A stretch of DNA of 36,610 nucleotides from JBOGJI01 sp050747865. GTDB taxonomy: Bacteria; Acidobacteriota; Thermoanaerobaculia; Multivoradales; JAHEKO01. Below the pieces are notes generated by a model. The model was not told the origin of the DNA and did not search any database. It was given only the letters and a program-made list of their open reading frames with translations. Each line of letters opens with the position of its first letter. Position 1 is the first letter of the stretch. Shown one piece after another: positions 16,686-25,037 of this stretch. The position numbers were made by a program, and so were the translations under genes. Location of the stretch: assembly GCA_050747865.1 (NCBI GenBank), contig JBOGJI010000038.1, forward strand, positions 1 to 36,610, read 5' to 3'.

Positions 16686-17911
16686 TTACAGGCCGGTGGG
16701 GACGCGTTCCGGGCGGGCCAGGCCCTCGGCTTGGGCGGCGTCGAGGACGGCCTGGGCGACGGTGGCGTGGACCTGCGGGTCGAGGACGTCGGGGACCAGC
16801 TCGGCCGACTGGCTGAGGCGGGCGATGGCGTGCGCCGCCGCCAGCTTCATGCCGGTTGAGATCTCGCGGGCGCCGGCGAGGAGGGCGCCGCGGAAGATGC
16901 CAGGGAAGCCGAGCACGTTGTTGACCGAGGTGCCGTCGACGGCGAAGGCGGCGCCGGCGGCGAGCGCCGCTTTCGGCCGGATCTCGGGATCGGGATTGCT
17001 CAGAGCGAAGACGACCTGGCCCGGCAGAATCTTCTCCGGAGGAATGAGGCCGGGGCGGCCGGTGGTGGCCACGACGATTTGTGCTTCCGCCATTACCTCG
17101 TCGAAGGAGGCGATCTCGATGCCGTGCTCGCGCGCCCGTGGGTGGGCTGCCTCGTTGGGGTCGCTGGCGACGACGCGGCGGGCGCCGCCGCCAGGGTCAC
17201 CACCGCCGTGCCGTGCGCGTCGTCGTGCATGACCGGGATGTCGAGCTTGTCGATGAGCCGGGCTTCGATCTCGAAGCAGTCGGGGACGCGGATGTCCTCG
17301 AGGTGGATGGCGCCGAAGCCGGGCGCGACGCGCACGACGGTGTCGACGAAGGTGTCGACGTCGTCGCTGTCGATCAGGATCGGCATCGCCGAGATCCCGG
17401 CCATCTGTCGGTAGAAGAGCGCCTTGCCCTCCATTACCGGCATCGAGGCGACCGGGCCGATGTTGCCGAGACCGAGCACGCGGGTGCCGTTGGTGCAGAT
17501 CGCCACCGTGCGCCCGATCATGGTGAAGCGGTTGGCGAGCGCCGGGTCCGCGGCGATCGCCGTGCACACGCGGGCGACGCCTGGCGTGTAGACATCGCGC
17601 GCCTGCTGGCGGGTGGTGACCGGCTGGCGGACCTCGACGGCGAGCTTGCCCCCCTCATGGGCGCGCATAGCCCGGTGGTAGTAGGAGATGACCCGCACGC
17701 CGTCGAGGCGCTCGAGCCGCGCGGCGACCTCTTCGGCCTGGGCCGGGTCGCGCACCTCGATCGAGATTTCGCGAATCGAACGGTCGCGTCCGACCTGGAT
17801 GGTCACCAGGTCGCCGATCAGGCCGCCGGCGTCGGCGATGGTCTGGCAGACCAGGGCGAGCTGCCCCGAGACGTGGGGCTGCTCGAGCCGGTAGACGTAG
17901 TCGACCGCCAT
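16686..17911 (-). pseudogene. NAD(P)-dependent malic enzyme with ACT domain, disrupted by deletion/frameshift
   Basis: The first 243 codons from the ATG at 17911 encode an ACT-like domain (MAVDYVYRLEQPHVSGQLAL onward) and a malic-enzyme catalytic half: YTPGVARVCTAI, TNGTRVLGLGNIGP, MEGKALFY, CFEIEARL, VMHDDAHGTAVVTLAA. There the frame changes near 17184. From 17186 the correct C-terminal part continues in another frame (GARRVVASDPNEAAH, VVATTGRPGLIPPEKILPG, FALSNPDPEI, NVLGFPGIFRGALLAGA) to 16686. In intact relatives the two parts are joined by the first half of the NAD domain with its GxGxxG motif. Roughly 40-60 residues are missing here and the net change is not a multiple of three. Either this is a pseudogene or the assembly has lost bases in a GC-rich repeat (GGCGGCGGCGCC). 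Confidence 0.85.
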
Positions 17912-17920
17912 CGTGCGCCG

Positions 17921-17926
17921 AATCTA
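17921..17926 (-). promoter_or_regulatory. -10 element (TAGATT) for the malic enzyme
   Basis: On the minus strand TAGATT ends exactly 9 nt before the ATG at 17911. It lies in the 56-bp gap after rlpA, so the malic enzyme gene had its own promoter. Confidence 0.45.
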
Positions 17927-17967
17927 TCTGTTGCCGGTGTCCGCGGTGTGGCGCGAGGCGGTCGGGC

Positions 17968-18591
17968 TCAGTCCGACGTCTTGACCAGCGCCACGAACCC
18001 CACGGCGAGCAGCTCGCCGCGCAGCGCCTCGGCATCCCGCCGGCGGGTGAACGGGCCGATGAGGACGCGGTTCCAGACCCCGTCCGCCTGCAGGCGCACG
18101 GCGTCGTAGGAAGCCACCAGGCGCTGGCGCACGGCTTCGGCGTGGCCGTGGTCGCGGAAGGCGCCGACCTGGACCTCGTAGGCGCTGACCTCCGGGACCT
18201 CGCCGGGGGCGTGTATCAGGCGCAGCTCGACGCGGGCGGTGCCGGAGCGCACCAGGTCGATGCTGCGGGCGGCGCGGTAGGAGAGGTCGATGATGCGGCC
18301 GTGAACGAACGGGCCGCGGTCGTTGATGTGCACCCGGACCCGCTTGCCGTTGTCCAGGTTGGTGACCTCGACGATGGAGCCGAACGGCAGCTCCCGGTGC
18401 GCCGCGGTGAGGCGGAACATGTCGTAGACCTCGCCGCTCGCGGTCTGCCGGCCGTGGAACTTGAGGCCGTAGTAGGAGGCCTCCCCGCGCTGCACGAACT
18501 CGGCTTCGTCGCCATCGCCGCGGAAGGCGGTGCAGGAGGGAAGGGTGATCAGGAGTGCGGCGGCGGCCGCGAGAACCCCGAGCCGCCACAT
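17968..18591 (-). CDS. rlpA: septal ring lytic transglycosylase RlpA family lipoprotein with SPOR domain
   Basis: A 207-residue lipoprotein. The signal MWRLGVLAAAAALLITLPSC ends in a lipobox Cys. The double-psi beta-barrel domain follows: GEASYYGLKFHGRQTASGE, YDMFRLTAAHRELPFGSIV, VHINDRGPFVHGRIIDLSY. A SPOR domain closes the protein (YEVQVGAFRDHGHAEAVRQR to the end), which in characterised proteins targets denuded septal glycan. RlpA cleaves such naked strands in some species. The ATG at 18591 lies 4 nt after the purB stop. An ATG at 18612, inside purB, would add seven residues (MRLVCRR) and is equally compatible with a lipoprotein signal. Confidence 0.92.
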   Translation of the reverse strand: MWRLGVLAAAAALLITLPSCTAFRGDGDEAEFVQRGEASYYGLKFHGRQTASGEVYDMFRLTAAHRELPFGSIVEVTNLDNGKRVRVHINDRGPFVHGRIIDLSYRAARSIDLVRSGTARVELRLIHAPGEVPEVSAYEVQVGAFRDHGHAEAVRQRLVASYDAVRLQADGVWNRVLIGPFTRRRDAEALRGELLAVGFVALVKTSD

Positions 18592-18595
18592 CCTT

Positions 18596-20020
18596 CTACA
18601 CACGAGGCGCATCCGCGGCCATTGCGACGGCGTCGCCGAGGGCGGGGACGGCGACCTCGGCCAGGAACTCCTCGACCTGCTCGGCGGCGCGGCCGGTGAA
18701 AGCGCGCGGGTCGAGCCAGGCCTCGACCTCCCGCTTCTCGAGCCGGAAATGTGGATCGGCGACGATGCGGTCGACCAGCGGGTTCTCACCACCGGCGGCG
18801 AGCCGCTCCTGCGCCTCGAGGCTCAAGGTGCGGATGCGCTCGTGCAGCTGCTGGCGGTCGCCGCCGCGCTTGACCGCCTGCATGAGGAGGGTCTCGGTGG
18901 CCATGAACGGGAGCTCGCGCGCCACCCGGGTGGCGATCACGCGCTCGTGGGGCTGCAGCCCCTCGGCGATGTGCGCCGCCAGTCCGAGGATGGCGTCGGC
19001 GGTCAGGAAGGCGTCGGGGAGCACCAGTCGCCGGTTCGCCGAGTCGTCGAGGCTGCGCTCGAGCCACTGGGTGGCCGCGGTCAACGGGCCGTTCAGGCTG
19101 TCGGTCAGCAAACGCCGGGCCAGCGAGCACATGCGCTCGGCGCGGATCGGATTGCGCTTGTAGGCCATCGCCGAGGAGCCGACCTGGGCCTTGCCGAACG
19201 GCTCGGACAGCTCGCCCAGCCCCTGCAGCAGCCGGATGTCCGTGCCCAGCTTGTGGCAGCTCTCGGCGACGCCGGCGAGCGTGGCCAGCACCTGCGAGTC
19301 CTGCTTGCGGCTGTAGGTCTGGCCGGTGACCGGGAAGCTGGCGGCGAAGCCCAGCCGCTGGGCGAGCATGCGATCGAGGCGGCGCACCTTGTCGTGGCTG
19401 CCGTCGAAGAGGGTGAGGAAGCTCGCCTGGGTGCCGGTGGTGCCCTTGACGCCGCGGCAGCGCAAGGTCTGCCGGCGCCGGCGGAGCTCCTCCAGGTCCA
19501 TGAGGAAGTCCTGGAGCCACAGGCAGGCGCGCTTGCCGACGGTGGTGAGCTGGGCGGGCTGGAAGTGGGTGTAGGCGAGGCAGGGCAGGGCGCGGTGGCG
19601 CTCGGCGAAATCGGCCAGCGCGCGGGCGGCGGCCACCAGGCGGCCCTCGAGCAGCTCCAGGGCCTCCTTGAGCAGCAGGGCGTCGGTGTTGTCGGTGATG
19701 AAGGCGCTGGTGGCGCCGAGGTGGAGGATACCGCCGGCCTCGCCCGCCTGCTCGGCGAAGTGGCGCAGGTGCGCCACCACGTCGTGGCGGGTCTCGGCCT
19801 CGATCTCCGCCACCCTGTCGAGGTCCAGCTGCGGCGCCGCGTCGCGCAGCGCCGCCAGCTGGTCGTCCCGGATGGGCAGGCCCAGCTCCCGCTCGCACTC
19901 GGCGAGCGCGATCCACAGTCGCCGCCACGTGCGGTAGCGGTGCTCGGCGGAGAACACGCCGGCCATGTCGGCCGAGGCGTAGCGTTCGTGTAGGGGGTTT
20001 TGCGGCGTAGGGCTTGCCAC
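18596..20020 (-). CDS. purB: adenylosuccinate lyase (long, eukaryote-like type)
   Basis: A 474-residue PurB, catalysing two fumarate-releasing steps in purine synthesis (SAICAR to AICAR, adenylosuccinate to AMP). The fumarase-superfamily signature is SSAMAYKRNPIRAER. Other conserved stretches are HLGATSAFITDNTD, THFQPAQLTTVGKR, GVKGTTGTQASFLTLFDG and TGQTYSRKQDSQVL. The last two, with ERSLDDSANRR and LDPRAFTGRAAEQVEEFL, follow human ADSL much more closely than the short B. subtilis type. The GTG start at 20020 is set by TACAAT exactly 9 nt upstream and the absence of a Shine-Dalgarno. rlpA follows almost without a gap. Confidence 0.94.
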   Translation of the reverse strand: MASPTPQNPLHERYASADMAGVFSAEHRYRTWRRLWIALAECERELGLPIRDDQLAALRDAAPQLDLDRVAEIEAETRHDVVAHLRHFAEQAGEAGGILHLGATSAFITDNTDALLLKEALELLEGRLVAAARALADFAERHRALPCLAYTHFQPAQLTTVGKRACLWLQDFLMDLEELRRRRQTLRCRGVKGTTGTQASFLTLFDGSHDKVRRLDRMLAQRLGFAASFPVTGQTYSRKQDSQVLATLAGVAESCHKLGTDIRLLQGLGELSEPFGKAQVGSSAMAYKRNPIRAERMCSLARRLLTDSLNGPLTAATQWLERSLDDSANRRLVLPDAFLTADAILGLAAHIAEGLQPHERVIATRVARELPFMATETLLMQAVKRGGDRQQLHERIRTLSLEAQERLAAGGENPLVDRIVADPHFRLEKREVEAWLDPRAFTGRAAEQVEEFLAEVAVPALGDAVAMAADAPRV

Positions 20021-20029
20021 TGACGGCCG

Positions 20030-20035
20030 ATTGTA
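20030..20035 (-). promoter_or_regulatory. -10 element (TACAAT) for purB
   Basis: On the minus strand TACAAT ends 9 nt before the purB GTG. It overlaps the likely -35 (TTGTAG, 20031-20036) of the divergent arginine deiminase gene, so the two promoters probably compete. Confidence 0.55.
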
Positions 20036-20058
20036 GCAAGTCACGCCTCTGCTATCGT
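20031..20058 (+). promoter_or_regulatory. probable promoter of the arginine deiminase operon
   Basis: TTGTAG (20031-20036), a 16-bp spacer and TATCGT (20053-20058), ending 11 nt before the GTG at 20070. It lies face to face with the purB promoter in a 49-bp divergent gap. Confidence 0.35.
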
Positions 20059-20069
20059 CTGCGCCCGCG

Positions 20070-21377
20070 GTGGAGGCCGTACGGGCGACGCCGCGCCTCA
20101 TCATGAGCCTGCGTGTCGAATCCGAGATCGGGCGCCTGCGCCGGGTGCTGATCCACCGTCCGGGTCGCGAGATCGACTGGATGGTGCCCAGCATGATGGA
20201 GCAGCTGCTGTTCGACGATATCCTCTATGGCGCCGGGGCGCAGGAGGAGCACGACACCTTCTGCGCCGTCCTGCGCGCGGCCGGGGCGGAGCCGCTGCAG
20301 GTGGCGGACCTGGCCGCCGAGGCGCTGGCGAGGCCGGAGGCGCGCGCCTGGCTGCTCGACAGGCTGGAGCGCGACCACGGGGTCCATACGGGCGTGCGCG
20401 CGCAGCTCGCCGAGCTGGAGCCGCAGGCCCTGGCCACGGCGGTCATCGCCGGCGTACGGCGGAAGGCCGGCGGGGGCGGGCCGCGCCGGCCGGGCTTCTT
20501 CGACCTCGACCCGCTGCCCAACTATTTCTTCCAGCGCGACCCGCAGGTGGTGGTGGGAGATCGCGTCGTCATCTGCTCGATGGCGACCACGGCGCGCGAC
20601 GGCGAGCCGCTGCTGGCGCGGCTGATCTTCCGCTTCCACCCGGAGCTGGGCCAGCCTCAGGGCTTGCTCGACATCGATCGTCCGCCGGCGGCGGCGCCGG
20701 AGCACGATCCCTCGCTCGCCTATCCGACGCTCGAGGGCGGCGACGTGCTGGTGGCCAGCCCCGAGGTGCTGCTGGTGGGCATCAGCGAGCGCACCAATCG
20801 CCGCGGCGTCGAGGTCCTGGCCGAATACCTGCGGCGCGAGAAGTCCTCGTTTCGCCGCCTGGTCGTGGTCGAGCTGCCGGCACGGCGCTCCTTCATGCAT
20901 CTGGACACGGTCTTCACGCTCATCGACCGGCAGACCTGTCTGGGCTATGCGCCGATCATGGGCTCGGCGGGCCCCCGCGGGGCGCACGTCTACCTGGTGG
21001 ACCTGGACGCGTCGCGCCTGACGTTCGAGGTCGCCTCCTCCCTCCTCGACACCTTGCACGGCCTGGGGCTCGACTACGAGATGGTGCCCTGCGGCGGCGA
21101 CGACCCGATCGATCAGGAGAGGGAGCAGTGGACCGACGGCGCCAACGCCTTCGCCGTGGCGCCGGGGGTCATCCTGCTCTACGAGCGGAACCGGAAGACG
21201 GTGGAGGCGCTGGTCCAGCGCGGCTGGCGGCACCTGGACGAGACGTCGGTGCTGGAGGAGCGGCAGCCGGTCCTGGGGGAGGGCCCGACGGTGATCACCA
21301 TCGCCGGCTACGAGCTGTCCCGCGCCCGCGGCGGGCCGCGCTGCATGACCATGCCTCTGGAACGGGACCCCTTGTGA
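20070..21377 (+). CDS. arcA: arginine deiminase
   Basis: A 435-residue arginine deiminase (arginine to citrulline + ammonia). The guanidino-modifying fold is shown by ESEIGRLRRVLIHRPGREI near the N-terminus, NYFFQRDPQVVV (FxRDP substrate loop), TLEGGDVLVASPEVLLVG with catalytic Asp/Glu, FMHLDTVFTLI with catalytic His, and GGPRCMTMPLER with the nucleophilic Cys. The GTG at 20070 suits the TATCGT hexamer upstream. ATG 20103 (MSLRVESEIG) is the more usual homologous start and is equally possible; neither has a good Shine-Dalgarno. The carbamoyltransferase gene follows after 10 nt. Confidence 0.93.
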   Translation: MEAVRATPRLIMSLRVESEIGRLRRVLIHRPGREIDWMVPSMMEQLLFDDILYGAGAQEEHDTFCAVLRAAGAEPLQVADLAAEALARPEARAWLLDRLERDHGVHTGVRAQLAELEPQALATAVIAGVRRKAGGGGPRRPGFFDLDPLPNYFFQRDPQVVVGDRVVICSMATTARDGEPLLARLIFRFHPELGQPQGLLDIDRPPAAAPEHDPSLAYPTLEGGDVLVASPEVLLVGISERTNRRGVEVLAEYLRREKSSFRRLVVVELPARRSFMHLDTVFTLIDRQTCLGYAPIMGSAGPRGAHVYLVDLDASRLTFEVASSLLDTLHGLGLDYEMVPCGGDDPIDQEREQWTDGANAFAVAPGVILLYERNRKTVEALVQRGWRHLDETSVLEERQPVLGEGPTVITIAGYELSRARGGPRCMTMPLERDPL

Positions 21378-21387
21378 GGAATCGCAC

Positions 21388-22320
21388 ATGTCTGTACGCC
21401 ACCTGATCTCGATCCACGACCTCTCGCGCGACGAGGTCGCCGGGCTCTTCCGGCTCGCGGCGCGCATCAAGGCCGAGCCCGAGGCCTACCGCCATACGCT
21501 GGACGGCAAGACCCTGGCCATGGTCTTCGAGAAGTCTTCGACGCGCACCCGAGTCAGCTTCGAGACCGGCATGCTGCAGCTCGGCGGCCATGCCCTGTTT
21601 CTCTCCTCGCGTGACATCCAGATCGGCCGCGGCGAGCCGATCGCCGACACCGCGCGCGTGCTGTCGCGCTACGTCGACGGGATCATGGCGCGCACCTTCG
21701 CCCACCAGACGATCCTCGACCTGGCGAGTCACGGCTCCATCCCGGTGATCAACGGACTGACCGACGACCTCCATCCCTGCCAGGCGCTGGCCGACTACTT
21801 CACCCTGGGCGAGATCTTCGGCGAGCTGGCCGGCCGCCGCATCGCCTACATTGGGGACGGCAACAACATGGCGCACTCCCTGCTCTTCGGCGCCGCCAAG
21901 GCGGGCATGGACATCGCCATCGCCTCGCCGGCCGGCTACGAGGTGCAACCCGGCTACCTGGAGCTGGCGCGCCGAGACGCCGAGCAGGCCGGGACGCGCA
22001 TCGAGCTCACCGCCGATCCGCGCGCCGCGGCGCGCGGAGCCTCGGCCGTCTACACCGACGTCTGGGCGTCGATGGGCCAGGAGGCCGAAGCCGAGAAGCG
22101 CCTGCGCGCCTTCGCCGGATTCATGGTCGACGAGGCGGTGATGGGGGAGGCCCAGCCGGAGGCCGTCTTCCTCCACTGCCTCCCCGCCCACCGCGGCGAG
22201 GAGGTTGCAGCCGCGGTCGCCGACGGACCGCAGAGCCGCATCTTCAACCAAGCCGAGAACCGTCTCCACGTCCAGAAGGCCATCCTCGCCTGGCTCATGG
22301 GTGGGTTGGAGCTCCTCTGA
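21388..22320 (+). CDS. argF: ornithine carbamoyltransferase
   Basis: A 310-residue OTC. Carbamoyl-phosphate site EKSSTRTRVSFE, MARTFAHQTILDL, ornithine-domain DDLHPCQALADYFTL, IGDGNNMAHSLLFGAA and the HCLPAHRGEEV motif are all present. The ATG has TGAGGA 8 nt upstream. Context, directly after arginine deiminase, suggests the catabolic direction (ArcB: citrulline + Pi to ornithine + carbamoyl phosphate). The length and motifs fit the anabolic ArgF form equally well, and no carbamate kinase gene accompanies it. The symbol argF is therefore provisional. Confidence 0.93.
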   Translation: MSVRHLISIHDLSRDEVAGLFRLAARIKAEPEAYRHTLDGKTLAMVFEKSSTRTRVSFETGMLQLGGHALFLSSRDIQIGRGEPIADTARVLSRYVDGIMARTFAHQTILDLASHGSIPVINGLTDDLHPCQALADYFTLGEIFGELAGRRIAYIGDGNNMAHSLLFGAAKAGMDIAIASPAGYEVQPGYLELARRDAEQAGTRIELTADPRAAARGASAVYTDVWASMGQEAEAEKRLRAFAGFMVDEAVMGEAQPEAVFLHCLPAHRGEEVAAAVADGPQSRIFNQAENRLHVQKAILAWLMGGLELL

Positions 22321-22340
22321 TCCTAGCCTAATTCGGCTCG

Positions 22341-22357
22341 GGCGAGTCCCGCTCGCC
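22341..22357 (+). terminator. hairpin after ornithine carbamoyltransferase
   Basis: GGCGAG-TCCCG-CTCGCC is a perfect 6-bp stem 20 nt past the stop. There is no T-run, so it is a weak terminator candidate. Confidence 0.35.
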
Positions 22358-22383
22358 ACGCCAGAACGCGGGAAACCTCCAGC

Positions 22384-22656
22384 TCACCGCGGGGCGGTCA
22401 GCGTCAACATTCCCCGCGCTGTGAGGTGCCCCTCGGAACATGCTTCTGCAGCCGGGATCGCAGCACCCGCGAGGACGAGGAGAGCCTCCTGCGGCGCGAG
22501 CCTGCAATAGGCATAGCTGCCCGGAGGCATCGCGTCGACTGCAAGGAGCTCTGCCGAGGACGCAGCAGCGTCATGAGATTGGGCCCAGGGGAGCAGCAGC
22601 GACACTTCGAGCGGCTGTCCATTGATCATCCCGCTCACGCTTCGAGGCCAGGGCAT
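22384..22656 (-). other. short unassigned ORF or gene remnant in a 431-bp gap
   Basis: The gap 22321-22751 has no convincing gene. The best candidate is a 90-codon minus-strand frame with SVSGMINGQPLEVSLLLP and VDAMPPGSYAYCRLAP. These resemble the edge strands of carboxypeptidase-regulatory-like (beta-sandwich) domains, where PPGSY is common. It has no Shine-Dalgarno, no membrane segment and no partner gene. A decayed fragment of a larger surface protein is as likely as a real small gene. The rest of the gap, including the region just upstream of the xanthine dehydrogenase start, shows no promoter I can support. Confidence 0.25.
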
Positions 22657-22751
22657 ATCGGCGCCCGGTCACCGGCGAAGACCGGGGGTGGCCCAGGACT
22701 CGATGCCGGTTGCACGCGCTGTGGTTGGCTGGCAAGATCGGGCTCGTCTTG

Positions 22752-25037
22752 ATGCGAATCGGTGACAACCCGTCACGGCCCGACGGCTTCCCCAAGGTCT
22801 CCGGCGCGGCGGTCTACGGCGACGACCTGGCCGTGCCGGGGCTGTGGTTCGGCGCCACGGTGCGCTCTCCCCATCCCCATGCCCGAATCGAAGCGATCCA
22901 CTTCGATGCCGACGCCGCGCCGGACGGCGCCCTCTGTCTGAGCGTCGCCGACCTGCCGGGCCCCAACGGGATCCAGCTCGTGGATGACTCCTGGCCGATT
23001 CTCGCCGACGGGACGGTGCGTCACGTCGGCGAGCCGGTGGCCCTGGTGGCGGCGCCCACCCGCCTCGGGGCGCTGGAGGCGGCGGCCGCCGTCGACGTGT
23101 TGTATTCGCCCCTGCCGGCGATTCTCGACCTCGAGGCGGCGGCAGAGGGGGAGCCGCTGGCGCAGCTCGAGCTGGTCAACGGCGACGTCGAGGGGGCGAT
23201 GGCCGGAGCCGCTCTGGTGGTCGAGGGGACGTGGCACACCGGCTACCAGGAGCACATCTACATCGAGTGCCAGGTGATGACCGCCTGGTTCGAGGAGTCT
23301 GGCACCCTCGTCGTCCACGGCTCGATGCAGTGCCCCTACTACGTTCACAAGGCGCTGGTCCACGCCTTCGGGCTGCCGGCGGAGCGCGTGCGGGTCAAGG
23401 CCTCTACGGTCGGCGGCGGCTTCGGCGGCAAGGAGGACTTCCCGAGCGTCATCGCGGCGCATGCGGCGCTGCTGGCCCGCGCCGCCGGGCGACCGGTGCG
23501 CCTCGCGTACGACCGCCACGAAGACATCGTCGGGACCACCAAGCGGCATCCAGCACAAATCCGCCACCGTACCGGGGTGGAGGCGGACGGCACCCTCAAG
23601 GCGCTGGAGATCGACGTCACTCTCGACGGCGGCGCCTACTTGACGCTGTCCGGCGTGGTGCTGTCGCGAGCGGTGCTCCACGCCTGGGGCCCCTATCGCT
23701 GTGAGCACGTCAGGGTACGCGGCCGGGTGCTGCGAACGCATACGGCCGCCAACGGCGCCTTCCGCGGCTTCGGGGCACCGGAGACCCAGTTCGCCATGGA
23801 GCGCCAGATGGACCTGGTGGCACGGCGTCTCGGGCTCGATCCGCTGGAGATCCGACGGGTGAACGCCGTGCGCATCGGTGATCGGATGCCCACCGGCCAG
23901 GTCCTCGACGAGAGCGCCGCGGCGCTGGCGTGCCTCGATCGGGCGGCGGAGAAGACTCGCTTCCGGGAGCGTTGGCGGGAGCTCACGGTGGCCCGGGAGC
24001 GTCGCCGGGATGGAGAGCCGCTGCGCGGGATCGGCCTGTCGCTCTATTTCCACGGCGCCGGCTTCACGGGCAGCGGCGAGCGGCGCATGCGCTCGCCGGT
24101 CGCCGCCCGGCTGCTGCCGGACGGACGGGTCGAGGTGGCGACCGCCATGACCGACATGGGGCAGGGGTGCGCCGTCGTCTTCCCCCAGCTGGCGGCGACG
24201 GCCGGCGGCCTCACCGAGGACGACCTGGTGTTCGCGCCGCCGGACACGGCCGTAGTGCCCGACTCGGGTCCCACCGTTGCCTCGCGGACGACGATGATCG
24301 TCGGCGGCACCCTCGTCCGAGCGGTGCGCGAGCTGACGGGCCGGGTGCTGGCCTGGTGGCGTGACGAGCATCCCGGCACCTGGCGTCTCGAGGATGGGCA
24401 CCTCATCGAGGGGAAGGTGGCCGGCGTGGGGGAGGAGGTGCCCTTCCGCCAGGCGGCGAGAGCCTTTCTCGCTGCCGATGGCGACGGCAGCGTGACGGTG
24501 CGCCACGAGCCGCCCGACGGACAGCAGTTCGACGAGTCGACCTACCACGGCGCCGCCTACCCGACCTACGCCTGGGGCTGCGACGTGGTGGAGGTCGCCG
24601 TCGACCCCGACACGCTGGCGGTGACGCCGACGTTGGTGACCGCCGTCTGCGAGGTCGGCAGGGCGATCCACCCGGTGCTCTGCGCCGGCCAGATAGAGGG
24701 AGGGACGCTGCAGGCCGTGGGCTGGGCGCTGGTCGAGGAGGTGAAGGTCGACGGCGGCCGCTACTTGAACGACCGCCTTGCCACCTACATCATCCCCACC
24801 GCCAAGGACGCCCCGCGGATCAGCGTCGAGCTGCTCGAGTGCCCTTGGGATGGGGGACCCTTCGGCGCCAAGGGAGTCGGCGAGCTGCCGATGGACGGGG
24901 CCGCGCCGGCAATCGCGCAGGCGATCGAGCACGCCACCGGCATCCCGGTCAGCGAGATCCCGGCGACCCCGGAGCGGCTTCTCGCCTGGCAGGCGGCGGG
25001 CTCTGAGGACACGCAAGAGCTGGAGCGGGCCGGGTGA
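22752..25037 (+). CDS. xanthine dehydrogenase, molybdopterin-binding subunit
   Basis: A 761-residue large subunit of a three-subunit xanthine dehydrogenase. Cofactor motifs are VGGGFGGKED and AFRGFGAPE, with the Arg that positions purines. DRHEDI with KRHPAQIRHR matches the Glu-containing purine-site loop. ASRTTMIVGG follows, and the catalytic Glu is in FGAKGVGELPM. These residues favour hypoxanthine/xanthine over CO or aldehydes, and the neighbours confirm it. ATG 22752 fits the family start (IGDNPSRPDGFPKVSGAAVYGDDL); a TTG 14 codons upstream is open but unsupported. The stop overlaps the Fe-S subunit start (GTGA). The order Mo, Fe-S, FAD is less common than Fe-S or FAD first. Confidence 0.92.
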   Translation: MRIGDNPSRPDGFPKVSGAAVYGDDLAVPGLWFGATVRSPHPHARIEAIHFDADAAPDGALCLSVADLPGPNGIQLVDDSWPILADGTVRHVGEPVALVAAPTRLGALEAAAAVDVLYSPLPAILDLEAAAEGEPLAQLELVNGDVEGAMAGAALVVEGTWHTGYQEHIYIECQVMTAWFEESGTLVVHGSMQCPYYVHKALVHAFGLPAERVRVKASTVGGGFGGKEDFPSVIAAHAALLARAAGRPVRLAYDRHEDIVGTTKRHPAQIRHRTGVEADGTLKALEIDVTLDGGAYLTLSGVVLSRAVLHAWGPYRCEHVRVRGRVLRTHTAANGAFRGFGAPETQFAMERQMDLVARRLGLDPLEIRRVNAVRIGDRMPTGQVLDESAAALACLDRAAEKTRFRERWRELTVARERRRDGEPLRGIGLSLYFHGAGFTGSGERRMRSPVAARLLPDGRVEVATAMTDMGQGCAVVFPQLAATAGGLTEDDLVFAPPDTAVVPDSGPTVASRTTMIVGGTLVRAVRELTGRVLAWWRDEHPGTWRLEDGHLIEGKVAGVGEEVPFRQAARAFLAADGDGSVTVRHEPPDGQQFDESTYHGAAYPTYAWGCDVVEVAVDPDTLAVTPTLVTAVCEVGRAIHPVLCAGQIEGGTLQAVGWALVEEVKVDGGRYLNDRLATYIIPTAKDAPRISVELLECPWDGGPFGAKGVGELPMDGAAPAIAQAIEHATGIPVSEIPATPERLLAWQAAGSEDTQELERAG

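Noticed and set aside
17093..17911. Programmed ribosomal frameshift in the malic enzyme
   Set aside because: Joining the two frames still leaves out the GxGxxG segment of the NAD domain. Bases are missing, so a slip alone cannot restore the protein.
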